A DNA stretch of 64,000 nucleotides from Pithys albifrons albifrons (GCF_047495875.1 NC_092461.1:66204299-66268298); one strand, 5' to 3'; shown: positions 51,490-64,000, numbered from the stretch's first letter. The notes: generated by a model not told the origin, from the letters alone. Numbers and translations: made by a program.

Positions 51490-51840
51490 CTGGCGCTGTG
51501 AGATAGGAAGCCTCACCATGGATACCAGCCCCCCATTCCCAATCCAACCCACACTCCTGGGATTTGAGCAACTATCTCCAGGATGCTGTAAACTCCAGAT
51601 GTGCCTTACCTACTGCCTAGAGACACCATGTGCAAATGCTGCTTACAGCTGTTATTCTGCACTCGCACACACACATACATACACAAGCACTGGCTATGCA
51701 GATCAAGCTTTGAGAAATAAAATAAAGCAAAATGTTAATCTTAATCTTCCCTTTAATATCCTACCCCATGCTAAATCAGAACAGCTGTGTTCATACAATG
51801 TGTCCAACTGGACATAATAAATAGCCTAGGAGAAAACAAA

Positions 51841-51882
51841 AATACACACACACACAGAAATATATATGTGCATACACACATG
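51841..51882. repeat. CA/TA microsatellite
   Basis: CA units, then TATATATG, then CATACACACA. Confidence 0.85.
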
Positions 51883-52559
51883 CTGTAAGGAATTTAAAAT
51901 ATGTTTGTTCACAGAAGTGGTGACCTCCAGCTCACAGCTTCCTCGATTAAGGGTGGATTAGAAATAAAAATGGCTTGTTAGAGTTGGAATCATACACAAA
52001 ATCCTAGAGTAAATATCTGCAAGAGTAGACCAAAGGGTTAACCTCACCAATGCACAGATACTGGCTCTCCTCCTGTTACAGTGTAAATGCTGATTGGAAG
52101 GAAGAGATCATTCTAGGTCAGTATGTCCTCTACATTGTGAATAGCTTGACAGGGGCTAATAAACTCCTCTGCCTATGGCACTGATAATTTATTATAAATT
52201 CCTAGGCATCCCATGCATTTTTTTATTTATGCATGTGTAGTTGGTTGGTTTGCTTTAAAAGAGGTGAAGCTGGACAATTTGGGTCAAGAAACAAGGTTCA
52301 GCCCAAGGATGCAGAAAGCTCTGCTCTCCTAGTCTTAATCTGTGGTGGAGAAAGAGTAGCATCCTGGTTGCGGTTCCCTGCACTCCTGCCGGGACTTCAT
52401 ATGGCAGTTGGGAATAGCCAAGAGTGAAGTTGGGGTCAGCACAGCCAACTTCTTGCGCAGGAATCCGATGGGTGACGCATGGACACCCTCTCATACTGCA
52501 AAGCAATCTCAGTTGATTTATGAGGGATTCCGTGAATCGAGATAATTGTAAAACTAACA

Positions 52560-53310
52560 GATTTCAGGAGCGGTCGCTCCTCCGCAGCCCGCTGCTGAGG
52601 GAGCCATGCACCAGAGCAGCCTGTGTCGCTCCTGCCTCCATCGTGCTGCATTTCACACTGATGAGGTAATTCCACTGCAGATGAGGTAACCCTGCAAGTT
52701 GCCCACAAGCTAGAAGAGGTTACCATATGATCGCTCATGTAAACACGCAGCCCTGTCCCCCCGGAGGACGGCTGACAGCTGCGCTCTGCTGACGCACCGC
52801 CACACCGCACTGGTGGGCATCAGCGGCCCCGGGGAGCCCCTGCCCTGGGGGGCTGTTCGCCTCCGTGGAAGCTGCCAGCCCCCTGCCACGCGTGTGCCAC
52901 ACACCGCTCGCAAACACGCCGGGCAATGCTCGGGTTTCCACCAGTCTGACAGAAGACCCTGTTTTTCCGGCACCCGTACAAGCCGGGTTCGCTGTTCAGA
53001 TGGCTCTTCACCTTCCTGCAACAGGGTTTCTAAATGAACGTGCCCTCTCGTGCCCTCTCGTGCCCTGGCGAGGTGGATCATCTCTTCAGCAAGCTCTGGG
53101 GAGCGACTTCCTTCTGCGGCTGCGGGCCTTAGACCTCGGGGAAATCCCTCCTTCCTTTGCCCAGAAGGTGCAGGGGAGAGGAGAGGCAAGGGTGCTGCCC
53201 GGCACCAGTATAGGGAGCTGACCCGGGCAGCCCCCACCGGTTTCGTGTGCGAGCGCTGGCGCTTTGTGTGAGTGCACTTCGCACAGGTGCGGTTCCTAGA
53301 AAGTCCTCTA
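52560..53310. promoter_or_regulatory. CpG island, candidate promoter of an unidentified transcript
   Basis: CpG is frequent from about 52565 and dense from 52735 to 53300; I count roughly 45 CpG in the latter by eye. Flanking DNA has very few. A three-unit 10-base tandem repeat (TGCCCTCTCG) lies at 53041-53070. The longest frame is 206 codons on the minus strand (53330-52710), rich in Arg, Pro and Ala, with no family resemblance; stop-poor GC-rich DNA explains it. The island could be the promoter of a gene lying outside the window or of a long non-coding RNA. Confidence 0.6.
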
Positions 53311-56300
53311 GGAACATTTGCAAGCAGCACAAAAAGTGACGTTTGAGATTAGGGAGTGCTCATGACTGCACCCCACTCCTGTCTGTAAGTGTATGCATCA
53401 GAGGATCTGCAGAACTCTCTTCGCTCCGCAGGCAAAAAGCCTAAGCCAAAGGCCCAAACACCTTGTCTTCAGGGTCTGGAATCATTGCTATTTACAGTGC
53501 AGCATAGCCTAGGATCCCTACTAGCTGTGCTGTGCTAAGTATTCACAGTGCTTATCCCTACCCGGGTGCTGGGCAAAGCAGATCTGTGTGATGAATGTGC
53601 GAAAATCAGGAGGAATTCACACAGAAAAGAGAGCAGGACACAGGCTTGTCAACTCCCCGAGCCCAGAGCTCATCTGCAGCCTACTCAGTGTCAGGAACTC
53701 TCAAGGCCTCCTTGTAACTAATAGGGTGGATGGGATCCAATCATACCACAGATCGCACATTTCAAATCAGACCACACATGTGCCTACATGGACTCTACTT
53801 AACCATAAAAAGAGTGTTTGAGAAGTTTGTTTTAACGAACTTCCTCTCAGCAGTGGCAGTCACTGATCTGGAAATCTGTTTTGGGCATACCTCAAACCTG
53901 AACTGCATGTGACAAGTGACCCAGGAGGACCCTGAGGGGTAACATGTCATTACATTTGGGAAAGCAGCTAAGGTGACCACCTTCTGCTCTGTTCCCAGGC
54001 TACAAAGCTCAGGTTCCCTGGTCTGGTGAATCTGGAGGAGACCTAACCAAGCACCTCTAGTAAGGCAGGCCTGTGCCAACCACCCAAAGGAAGCTGTTCC
54101 CCTCAGCCCTGAGGATATAAAGATCAAAGAGCTATCAGAAAAAGGGAAAGCTTTCCATCATCCTCTGCTGAGTTTATTTGGCCAAAAATGGGAATTACCA
54201 TGAGCAAGCCCTGGAGGAAGTTGTGTCTCTCCTTCCCCCACCTCCCAGAGCAGCTGCTTACACAAGGAACAGCTCAAAATGAATGACTGTTATAACTGGA
54301 GTATATGAAGGGTCATAAATCCATTGCTGCTGGATCCGAGTTCACATCACTATGCAAGAGCTGAGGTCAGGACTTTTCCCCTTACCCTGAGCTCAAAAGA
54401 CTGCCAAAGGGACAGGCAGATGTCCTGAAGTCTGCCCAGAGGGAATTCAAAAAAATGAGGAGAAAAGTGGGGCCACATCATGTTCCTGTCCCTCCCAAGC
54501 TGGAGAGCCAGTGGTCTCTGCACCAGAAAACCTGTTTCAAGGCCCAAGAAATTGTGCAGTGAGACATGTGTTGGACTACAAACATCACAGCTGGATTTTT
54601 AAATGACGTGGCTAATTTTATAAGCTCTGGTGGTTGCTGTTACATGCAATGAGGTACAGTTAATCTTTTCCCTGCCTCTTGCTGTAGCTGGATCATCTGT
54701 GCAGACTATTTAATGGGGAAAAGCAAGGTGCATCAGGTTTTACACCTCCCTGTCTCGGATTGGGTGCTGGTCACTGTTCAGTGGAACACCAAGCTTGTCA
54801 GAGTCACAGCCTCCCTCCACCTCAAAGGGTTCTGTGAGCAGCAGGTGGCAGGGGTCTAGGGCATGCCTGCCATGTTAGACCCCAGCCTCTTGTCTGCATG
54901 CCACCCAAACTTTTCAGATGTGCTCTGGTTTAGAGGGCAGCAGATTGCCATGTCAAGGCTGCCTGGCTGGCTTAAGCTCTCCCAGAATATGTGTGAGCAG
55001 CTCAGGTGAGATTCACCTCTCCAACCCCTGCCTGCAGTGTAAATGTTGCCAAGATGGGGGGACAAGCAGGCATCCTGTGGGCACAGACACCTATGAGATT
55101 GTTATGGCCCTGGATGAATCGCCCTTCAAAGGTGCCATTTCCTCTCTGGTGACCATAAAGGATATCTAAGGTCATTAGCTTGGACCTGTCCCCGGAAAAG
55201 CCATGTGTCCAGCCAGATCAGTCCCATCCTTTGAACCTGCTCAGCAGCCAGGCTGGCACCACCAGCACTGCCCATGTGTCATGGGTCCCTGGCCCCAGGG
55301 CATAGACCCCAAACATCTGCTGCCCTGCTTCAGGATGCAGCTTCCCCTGCAAAGGCCCTATTACAAGGGCCATAACACAGCCATGGCATTAATGATGGCA
55401 GAAACTGATGGAGAACCAGAAGGAAAAGTGTTAAGAGAGCCAGGGCTTGTTGCTATCCAGGAACCCAGGCTACCTCACCTCCCAGGATAACCATCAGCCA
55501 GACCTTTCTCAAGTCTTTTTTGGCAGACTGAGTTGTCAGAAAACCACCTGTTACTTGGGAGACATTCAAATGCATAATGAATTAAAAAAGCATATTGTGT
55601 GTTACTATCTAACCCCCAGACAGATGTGTTATTTAAGTGTGGTTATGATCTGTGCTGTTAATTTTAAACAACATATGATCAAAGATCATGTCTGGCTTTG
55701 TGCTTTGCTTCCTTTCAGGTTCTGGCTTATGTGTCCATGCCAGACAGTTGTGGTTTCTGTCATATGGCAGGAAAAGCTTATTTTTACATGCTGCCTAAAT
55801 TTATATTTTATTGCACATTAAAACAGCCCATCAGAATGAAGTTATTGCATTGTTTATAATGGTAAGTGAATCACAGCTGTGGAAAAGAAAGCACCACACA
55901 AAGGGATTTTTTAGGAACATCTACTCCCTGTACTCAGGACTTTCAACCATTTTAAAGACAGCAGCACACCGAAGAGCAGACTGAAATATATAAAACACAT
56001 CACTGCTCCTGTGGGAAGGCTGGAGCCTGTTGGAAATGGCAGTCCTGCCAACCAGTCAGTCCAAAAACACCAGCCAGGTCCTCAGCAGACAGGGGGACAT
56101 GCTTACCAGATGATGAGATTTTTTTTTAAATAATACATTTGGGGTTCTTTTTATTTGCTCCATGGCCTGAGTTTTCAAGCTTTGCTGCTCAGCTAGAATA
56201 GCTAGACATGTGCCCTGGATGAATAGGTAAGTAAATAAACTGACTTAAAAAATGAAAGAGCAGCCCTGTGAGATTGTTCACGTCTGGAAGGTGAGGCTTT

Positions 56301-57664
56301 AACTCAGAGGCAATGCATGTTTCAAGGTGTTGGGTAGAACTACAGGAGCTCTGGCACACTCAAAGTGGTAGAGGGACAAATCTTACCTTCATGGATGCCT
56401 AACTACACAGCTTTCCAAAAAATCCACACTATTTAGGGCAGATTTAAAGCACAGCAAAAAAAGTAATTCTTGCTGATTCATTTTGCAGAATAGGTGTTTC
56501 ATCACTGTAGCATTTGAAGATACGCAGCTAATCTCAGTTCGGACTTTCTAGATAAATCTGTGAAGTCAGATTCATTGTAAGAGAACTGAGAGACGTGGTT
56601 TAACATTAGTAAATGTGGGCCAGACTCAGCCCATATCTGCGTCGAGGTAAATGGAACACTGCTGCCATAGCAAGCACACTGGCACAAGCAGACGCTGCCA
56701 GTTGCCTGCCTCTGAAATGTGTTGGGGCTTCTGCTCTCCTTTTGCTAAGAGAAGGCAAGCAAAGCTTCTGCCAGGCTGCAGGCAGCTGCTGGGATTTGAC
56801 CACCCTGCTGGGGAGGGAATTATCCTCTGACTAAACACACAAGTTACTCAGTCCTTGTATAGGAATCAGTCATCTCTTCCGCCCAGGTGTGCCAGGAGGG
56901 CTGCTCTGAGTAAGTGCCAAGAGCACTCTGTCCCTGCCCTACCCAGCCCAGGGACTTTAATCCAGATTCCCTTCCCAGCTTTTTCATCTACTAAGAAACT
57001 GTTCTCTCCTTGTTATGTGGTTTCAGCTCTACCTACTTCAGGCATGGAGGAGGCTTGATGCTCCCCAAACACCAGTGTGATCCTAATACCACACAGAGCA
57101 CATCCATGATCTGGGCTAGCCACTCGTTGCCACTATCCCTGTGAGTGGCAGGCCAGTCCTGGATCTCAGCCTCACAGAAATAAATAAAGGGAAAAGACAT
57201 GAACTCTCCCACTCTGAGGCTGTATGGAGACACACACCCCAGTGGCTCTAGCCCTTCAGCTGTGGTGCTACTACTCTCCAGCCATTTGGCAGAGGTACCA
57301 CCTGTCCTCCCTGATGGGAAAAAAACATTGCCCTAAAACTGCTCCATGGAGGGGACCCAGAGAGGAGTTATCTGTGATACATCTGTGAAGGCTGACCCCA
57401 CCTCTGGGTGAAGGCTCAGAGGTGAACTGGTGAGCATGAGTTAAAGGGATATCACACTGTGATGCTTTAACATAAAATAATCATGCTTGGGTTGCTACTG
57501 TTAGCGGACCTGAAAACAGCCTCACCCACATAAGCAGTACTGAACAGGAGAGTATGAGTGGTAAGATGGGATTGTTTGAGAGAAGAGACTAGAGCTGAGA
57601 AGAGGATTTTAAAAAGCACAAACTCATTTCATATGGCTGAGTGCTGGTGACACTAGGAGAAATT
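53311..57664. other. Unique sequence, slightly GC-richer, no gene seen
   Basis: No repeat or gene was assigned. Open frames at 55203-55821 and 56606-56838 are short and overlap others on the opposite strand. A GTAAGTAAAT donor-like site at about 56226 follows an acceptor-like CTCAG, but the pair is no better than chance. Confidence 0.5.
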
Positions 57665-57725
57665 CAATGGATTATGTTGCACTGGAGGTCAGAATAAATT
57701 GTCCCTTCTGGCCTTTGAAACCTGT
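57665..57725 (+). mobile_element. Very old CR1-type 3' tail
   Basis: The phrase GCACTGGAGGTCAGAATAAA, then TTGTCCCTTCTGGCCTTTGA follows the same ancient CR1 tail as the piece at 27155-27213. The terminal repeats are eroded. Confidence 0.6.
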
Positions 57726-60700
57726 GTACGTACAGATGAACCTTGAAATGACCAGATTTCTCAGGAATTTGATTCCTGGTGTTTATTTATTTATTTTCTT
57801 ACCAGCTGCCAGACACAGCATGCTCCTAGACAAATAAGGAGGTGGTAGCTATGGTGGTGAGTATATCAGTAGCGCTAATCTCTTGCAGGGCTTCCTGGTA
57901 GAATTTCTATCTCCCTCAGAGGAGATGAGGTTAAGGGGTATAAGAGAGTTTCATCTTAAAAAAATGAAAAGCACAGTGCTATTTCAGAAGTGAATAGATG
58001 CAAGGGAGAACTAAGCATCTTAGTGCATGAGTATTCTCCTAGACTTTTTTTTAAACAGGACACCCAGACTCCATAATAAATAGCTCTCTGCTGTCCTAGC
58101 AAAGGGCTGAGCTAAAGATGGCTCCACTAATTGCTGCTTCCCTTTGTCCCTTATCTATAGGGATTCTCATCTTTTATATTTTTACTTCATCATTTTAATT
58201 GTGCAAGAAGCTTTTCACAGTATTAATTAGAATAAAATAAAAATAATGCAAAATATAAACAGTTATTAGTATATAGGTAGCATCATTTTTAGAGCAGGTA
58301 CTTTGCAAAACACTATCAGCCAACAATTCTGTCTGCACATACTCATGATGGGCAGCCTCATTCTGCAAACTGGGGACCCATCCTCTGACCTATACTCCCA
58401 TCAAGGAGCTGTACCCAAGAAATGCATCACTGTTTCCTGAGACATGCACTAAAGGAGAGAAAAGTAAGGAACAGGGAGCTGCTTCAGCTCTGAAACAGGA
58501 AGAGAAAGCCTAGGAAGTTTAAGGTGACTTACAGCCACTGTTGCCTTCTCCACACCTCTGGAGGTACAGGATACAATCTACTCTGTAAGTGATATCCACG
58601 TGGGGAAGCAACTTGGAAACATCTGACCCTCTGATAGTAGGCACAGACATTCAAGCAGACCAATTTACTAGTGTCATTCATTTGCACCTTTCAACTTAAT
58701 GATACCTTACAGGGAGGAAAAATTCAAATTAAAAATTGAAGCTATTAATATATCTTTGAAAATGGTAAAGGAAAAAGATTAAGACCAATAGGAGGCCACT
58801 AATCTTGGCGTCCTTCTGACCTTGTACCCTTTAAATCATTGTAATACCTTGTTCAAATTCAAACATAAATAGGATTTTTTACAAGGGAGTTAGTGCTCCT
58901 ACTGCGTGAAAAGCCATATTACATTTTACAATTCCTAGAGCTGAGAATACTCATTCCCAAAATAGAAGACCTCCTCACCAGATGATAGTAACACAGATGA
59001 CAAAATAACGTTACATTGAAAAATACATCTGTAGAAAGTGAAATAGAAAAGCAGAAGAAGAACTTTTCTCCTACACTTTTTGGAAGGGGCTTGCAAGGTA
59101 ACTAGAATGCATTTTAAAACTTTGTAGTGGCAATACTGTATATTGCAAAGTCAATGTCCTCTCTCTTCTGCTGCTTCTCCCTTCCTGGCAGCCTGCTGCA
59201 ACTCATGTATATATGACAAGCATCAGCCAAGGACAGGCAGCAGGACTGAACTGCTCCCAACCAACTAACTGCATCTTTAAATTTCTCTCCCCCCTGCCCT
59301 CCATTATGTCTGTCTGCCTGTCTCTGTGAATGCCTGTTTCCCTGGAAGGGAGGAGGGGACCCAAGCAAACCCTGAAGCAATCCCAAATTTCCTTGGTAAG
59401 GGAGAAAAAAAATCTATTCTCCAGAGATCAAACCTTCAGTGAATCATTTTCCACTGCTGTGACATGTCAAATACTCCAGTGATTCACCAGTCATGGATCT
59501 CTGATTCACCTGCAGTAAACAGGGCTGATTGCTACCCAGAAGAACTGTGGTTTGCATGGCTCTTTAAAGGCTCCACTTCCTCCAGGCAGCTTCTCACCAG
59601 CCTGCCACACCCCACCATTGCCCCCCCTCCTTCCCCTCCCCCTTCCCCCCCCTCCCCTCCTTCCCCTGGCCACAGCAGCGACAAGGACCAAAAAGTCCAG
59701 GCTACTCATTTTAGACCAAAGGACCAAGAGGGAAGACAGTCTTGGGTAAATGAACAGTGAGAGAAGTTAGGAAGGCTTATGAATCTCCCCTTGTTCTGTT
59801 TCAGTGCAAAAACGGGAAGGACAGAAAAGAAGGGATGGGAGGAGTTTAGTATTTGTTTGTGGCTGTCATTGGGTTCATCTCCCTGCCAGCACAGGACGCA
59901 GTTTCTCCAAGAGGGAGCACCAGAAACAGAACCGACATTACATCTAATGAGCTTTTTGGTGGCATATTCATTAAGCTTGTAGAAAGCGTAAGGTAAAGAA
60001 CTGCAGGAAGCTCAGTTTTGGAAATGCTCCAGCTGGACCCCTTTGACTCATTAAAGGAGGGAGTAAAACAAGCCATGCCTCAAGGCAATCGTAAAAGCAT
60101 AAGCAGGAAAGCAGGAAAGGGTCAATTCATTAAGGACTGGGGGACCTCAGCAGTCCCTGGCCAGGCAGTGTGGGGTTGGGGCCATGGGATGGCTGGGCAT
60201 GATGGAGCCCAGCAGCAGGGATGTCTGCTTGCCCTTGGCATACTGGCGGAGCCACTGGTTATTTGTTCTGGATGAGCCCCAGAAGGCAGCAGTGAGTGGA
60301 CCTCAGAAAGCTCTCGCTGCCTACAGTTGCCATGAGTTCCCTATCCACCACCACCAGCGTTCCTGTCTCCATCTCTGACTCGGACTGGGTCTTCCTGCCT
60401 ACCAAGGGGAGGGAGAAGGGGGGAAAAGTCACACAGACCCTCCCAAGCCTTTCAGGGGCAGGGTAAGGGAGAGGGAGGGCAAACTCAATTGAGCAGCTTT
60501 GCAGGGAGCCCCAGATTTTCTCAAAGCAGTCATGCCAGCTGCAGCCCAGCCATGATGAGAAAGGAGAGGAGACAGTGCAGCAATGGCTTTTACAACCCCG
60601 AGGGAGGAGGAGGAGGCCCGGGCTGCTAAACTGACACCAGGCAAAAGTTGGCCACATTTTCCTCCAGCCACAGAGGAATAGCATAGGCAAGTCAGATGTG

Positions 60701-62704
60701 ACCGTGCTACAGGAGCCAGGAGAAAATAAAAACAAGTGACAGCTGACTCTTGAGGACTTCTGTAGCGGGTGGGGGGGAGAGAGGGCGAGGAGGGAGGGAG
60801 AGACCTACAAATACTGGGGGAAGGGCAGAGTGCAGCCCAGGAGCCTTCTGCAGCAGCAGATGGAGAGGGAAGCTACCGCTGATTCCTGCAGAGTCAGGGA
60901 AGGAGAGAGACAGCATTGCACTGAGGTGATCACATGAATAGGGAATGAAGGCGCAGAACAAAGAAGGGGTTCTGAGGAGAGGGAGTGGGAGTCCTTTGCA
61001 GACCCCCAGAGCTGGGGCATCCCAGCACAACGCCCTGCGGTGCTACAGTGGGGAACAAACCTGCATGAGTGCTGGGTACACCCAGCCAAGGCTGCTGAAG
61101 GACAGTCAGCACAAGCAGAGGACAGATAAAGGAGATATTTGTGCAGTTAATAAGGGATGAAGCTCTGTAAGACCCTATAGAAGAATTAATTCCTCAGACC
61201 AGAACACAAGCACATGATGGTGAGGAAAGTCTAAATTCCCTTGCTCTGTGCTCAAGGGCTTCCTCTAACCTGCTGCAGGATGAAGCTGCAGAGGCTGTGA
61301 ATAGTGCAGTCTGTCTTTCTGCTAGTCCTGAGGTCCCCTATGTACCTATGATGATTGTTTTGACAGTCATCCTTGCTGTGATTGGCACCTCTCAGTTAGA
61401 TCAAGGTCACTGTTAGAACACATCTTTTCATTAAAATAGCCGAGAGCCTGTCCATGACCACAGGCCACAGCTAATTAAGGGAGGACCCAACACCCCCACA
61501 GGTAATCAGGGCTGATGCTGTGCCACGCACCCCAAGGGGGGCCAGCAGAGCAATCCTGCCCTCAGCACCCTGGCATGTAGGGAGGACATACCCACTCACA
61601 GCACGCCAGGCCACCCACCATCCTCACTGCTGTCACACCAAAGTAATAGCATCACCTCCTCTCACACAGCTCATGAGAGGCACAATAGTATCCTGGGCAC
61701 CTGGGAACAGCCCTTGTGTCTGGCTAGGTCATGGATCCTCAAAAGTGGAAGGATGGATGATAACAGGCTCCTTAGAGTCAAATCTGCTTCACATTTGAGG
61801 GACAAAGGCCCATAAGCAAACTTTTGATTTGAAGAAAATTCTTTTACAAAAATGTCTAAATATGACCACAGTGTTATAATGACTAATTCCTGGGACAGTA
61901 TGAGATTGGTTCTTTGCAAGATTTAGGAAACATGACAGGCCTTCTCTAGGAAAGGACACTGTGGGAATAGGTCCATGCTGCTTATATAAATTTCCAGCTC
62001 AAACCCTGACACAGGTGGGATGCAATATGTTGACTGAAGAATTTTTGGTGTCAAACAATAAGGTGAAGCCATACATTGCCTGAGATTCTACACATATTTA
62101 GGATAGTACCTCTCCATGGCCCCAGTTTGGCTAAACAGTGTATCAATAAAAGTGAGTTTCTACTTTGACTAAAAAAAATAATCTTTATTGAAAATTGAGG
62201 GAAATAGTTTTATTCCAAAGCCTACTGGTGTCTCAGTCTTGTCTTACAGCAATTCTGTCCAGGTCCTCTCCTAGGGTTCTCTTATTTATTTTCCCACCAC
62301 TGAGTGATAGAGCAAGAGTTCCTCATCATGAAAAAATGGGCCTCTGAGCTGCCTCCAGACTGCCACAAATATCATCCATTTACTTTTGTCATCAAGCTAG
62401 TCTCTCCAAGCTACATTGTCCAGTGTTCTCATGCAGCCAAACTCTTCCCAGTTCATCACCATTTGCACCTTACAGAAGGGTTGTGCTAATCTCAAGAAAG
62501 CTAAGCAAGTGTCCTGCAATGTGTTTCTGTTCAAGTTTTCTTACTGATGCACTTTCCTCTATTTTGGGAAAATATTTCCACTTTGTGTCCATCTCAGAAT
62601 GAAAGGCATTTTGGAATTATTGTGGCATCCATGTGCGCCTCCCTTGGTTTGTGTCTGCATAGGCCCTGCCAAGAGAACCAGTATTGGAGTTCAGAGACAC
62701 AAAT
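57726..62704. other. Unique sequence, GC-richer near 60-61 kb
   Basis: The part from about 60250 to 61100 is GC-rich with purine-rich runs (for example 60760-60812), but has few CpG and so is not a typical island. Minus-strand frames of 107 to 158 codons there (60259-61030) reflect the purine bias of the plus strand. A C/T tract lies at 59620-59668. No gene was recognised. Confidence 0.5.
59620..59668 (-). repeat. C/T tract, G-quadruplex-prone on minus strand
   Basis: Almost only C and T for about 48 bases, with at least six runs of four or more C. On the minus strand these are G runs with loops of one to three bases, which meets the usual quadruplex pattern. The Pro-Ser-rich and Gly-Arg-rich frames over it are artefacts. 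Confidence 0.9.
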
Positions 62705-62969
62705 GGTGGGACATAGGATAGGAAAAAGGGCAACGGCTTTAAACTGAAAGAGGACAAGTTTAGACTAGGTATTAGGAAAAAAGTCTCTACAGTGAAGGTG
62801 GTGAGACACTGGAACAGGTTGCCCAGAGAAATTGTGGATGTCCCATCCCTAGAAGTGGGACTTTGAGCAACCTGGTCTAGTGGAAGGTGCCCCTGCCCAT
62901 GACAAGGAGGTTGAAACTAGAAGATCTTTAAGGTCCCTTCCAACCCAAACCATTCTATGATATTATGAC
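62705..62969 (+). mobile_element. CR1 3' end, well preserved
   Basis: This is the best-preserved CR1 in the window. It runs through GGCTTTAAACTGAAAGAGGA, TTTAGACTAGGTATTAGGAA, GACACTGGAACAGGTTGCCC, then GAACCTGGTCTAGTGG-like and CCCTGCCCATGACAAGGAGG phrases, and ends with CCCTTCCAACCCAAACCATT and CTATGATATTATGA, the CR1 terminal repeat. A segment of about 25 bases that normally follows CCATCCCT, the part containing TTCAAGGCCAGGTTGGAT, is missing near 62860. It is 5'-truncated and non-coding. The modest divergence suggests it is younger than the other copies. Confidence 0.95.
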
Positions 62970-64000
62970 ATCATATGTTTTTGGCCCAGTGAATGCAAGA
63001 AAGAAGTTTGATTCCCTAAATATCTTCTGATATACCAGACACCTTCAATGGCTTTCTGGCAGAGGAGGACATGGAAGATCAATTCCCACACCCCTCCAAT
63101 TTGTTCTCAGGCTAAACAAATGCTTTTTGGCCTTTTCATCAGTTTCTGTCAGCTACTGTGGTTTACAACTTATATATTAGGCCCTATACCTGAAAACCTG
63201 AAGACATTGCTTGGCACAAGGTAATTTAATAATGACAATAGTTATGCTTAATTTTGACTGTGATTGTGGGAGAAGGGCAAGAGACACAGCAGGGACTTAC
63301 TGCCCTGTACATGAAATGTGTTTTCCAAAGCACCTTTTCAAAAGTGTGTTTTAAATGATTCTTTTTTTCTTAATTGCTGTGAAAAAAGGTAACCAAGTGT
63401 AATTTTGTTGGCATTTCACTCTGATCTGTAATTGCCTAATCCAGGCCAGGACTTCAAGAAACCCATTACTGTGACACCAGGCACCCACTGTGAGAGTCAG
63501 ACTGGGAGCTAGACAGCTAGGAAAAACCAAAGCTTTGGTCTGTGTCCAGCAGCCTAAATAGAAAGTTTCCTTTCCATGCTTTGCATTCATCACAAAAGAG
63601 CACTAGCTATCTCTTTTATACAGTAAATATGCAACACCACAGAAACGTATCACATTAAAGTCAGACTGGTAAAAGGTTGAGCATGGGATGTTAAAAATGA
63701 GGTATTGCAATTATGTTATCTCAGATGAATTTCTCCTTATGTGACTCACACTATTCACACAGAAATGTCAATCCTAAGGACATAAAAAGCATGTGTTGCT
63801 TTCTCCCCACCCCAGTAAAGCATCATACTTTAGAGTACATTATTTAGGTATAAATATATATGTTTATGTATATAAGTGTATATATGGAATTGTGATTGTT
63901 TATTTAGTTTGCATTGTCCATTTGCACTTTGATGATGCCCAATGTTCTTTTCACAAAGGTGCAGGTGCTAAAACTAAGATTTTGTTGTTATTCATGAGAC
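62970..64000. other. Unique sequence to window end
   Basis: AT-rich, with a TA/TG alternating stretch at 63849-63890. No gene was recognised. Confidence 0.55.
63849..63890. repeat. TA/TG microsatellite
   Basis: Imperfect TATA and TGTA units over about 40 bases. Confidence 0.8.

Larger units (their letters stand above)
51304..52559. other. Unique sequence with CA microsatellites
   Basis: Contains CA runs at 51473-51489 and a CA/TA stretch at 51841-51882. No gene was recognised, although one plus-strand frame at 51323-51817 is open for 164 codons. That frame crosses a CA repeat and has no known domain. Confidence 0.5.

Noticed and set aside
52710..53330. Minus-strand frame of 206 codons
   Set aside because: GC-rich DNA has few stops; several overlapping frames of 60 to 118 codons exist on both strands and no domain is recognisable.
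56186..56226. Acceptor-like CTCAG and donor-like GTAAGT pair
   Set aside because: Short, with in-frame stops (TAG) in the interval; such pairs occur by chance.
60259..61030. Minus-strand frames of 107 to 158 codons
   Set aside because: Same strand bias effect; no domain, and frames overlap in several phases.
62100..62180. AATAAA-type signal followed by an A run, as in a processed pseudogene
   Set aside because: No upstream coding relic could be recognised, and the A run is only about eight bases long.

Overview
The window looks like non-coding, intergenic or intronic DNA from a bird, probably a neoavian one. The main evidence is several copies of CR1 retrotransposon in both orientations. 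These include classic avian CR1 3' tails (40981-41172, 62705-62969, 24630-24752) and reverse-transcriptase coding relics (23895-24610, and an older CR1/L3-type copy at 9387-10090). No bacterial or organellar features, no tRNA or rRNA genes, and no intact protein-coding gene could be supported. The open reading frames present are short. They are either chance frames in stop-poor, purine-rich or GC-rich stretches, or fragments of CR1.

Layout. 1-8 kb: AT-rich unique sequence, with one weak exon-like segment at 121-166. 8-10.3 kb: an ancient MIR-type SINE, then an ancient CR1/L3-type LINE relic on the minus strand. 10.3-23.9 kb: mostly unique sequence with one CR1 tail at 18.6 kb and an AT-rich block with many homeodomain-type TAAT cores at 21.2 kb. 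23.9-27.2 kb: a cluster of CR1 pieces, including two copies abutting head to head. 27.8-28.4 kb: a long GT/CG alternating tract directly beside a CpG island, the best promoter-like signal in the window. 29.5 kb: an imperfect inverted repeat. 29.6-50.9 kb: a long desert with one CR1 and a few ancient repeat pieces, and further TAAT-rich blocks near 47.7-48.6 kb that look like candidate conserved regulatory DNA. 50.9-51.3 kb: a 360-bp polypurine tract with an internal 90-bp period. 52.55-53.3 kb: a second CpG island. 53.3-64 kb: somewhat more GC-rich unique sequence, a C/T-rich quadruplex-prone tract at 59.6 kb and a well-preserved CR1 at 62.7 kb.

No set of genes works together here. The overall picture is a gene desert or large intron that may carry regulatory elements and two candidate CpG-island promoters. 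No previously undescribed biological system was found. The most interesting leads are the two CpG islands without a recognisable gene, the Z-DNA-prone tract next to the first of them, the periodic polypurine tract, and the ancient transposon relics that might have been kept for regulatory use.
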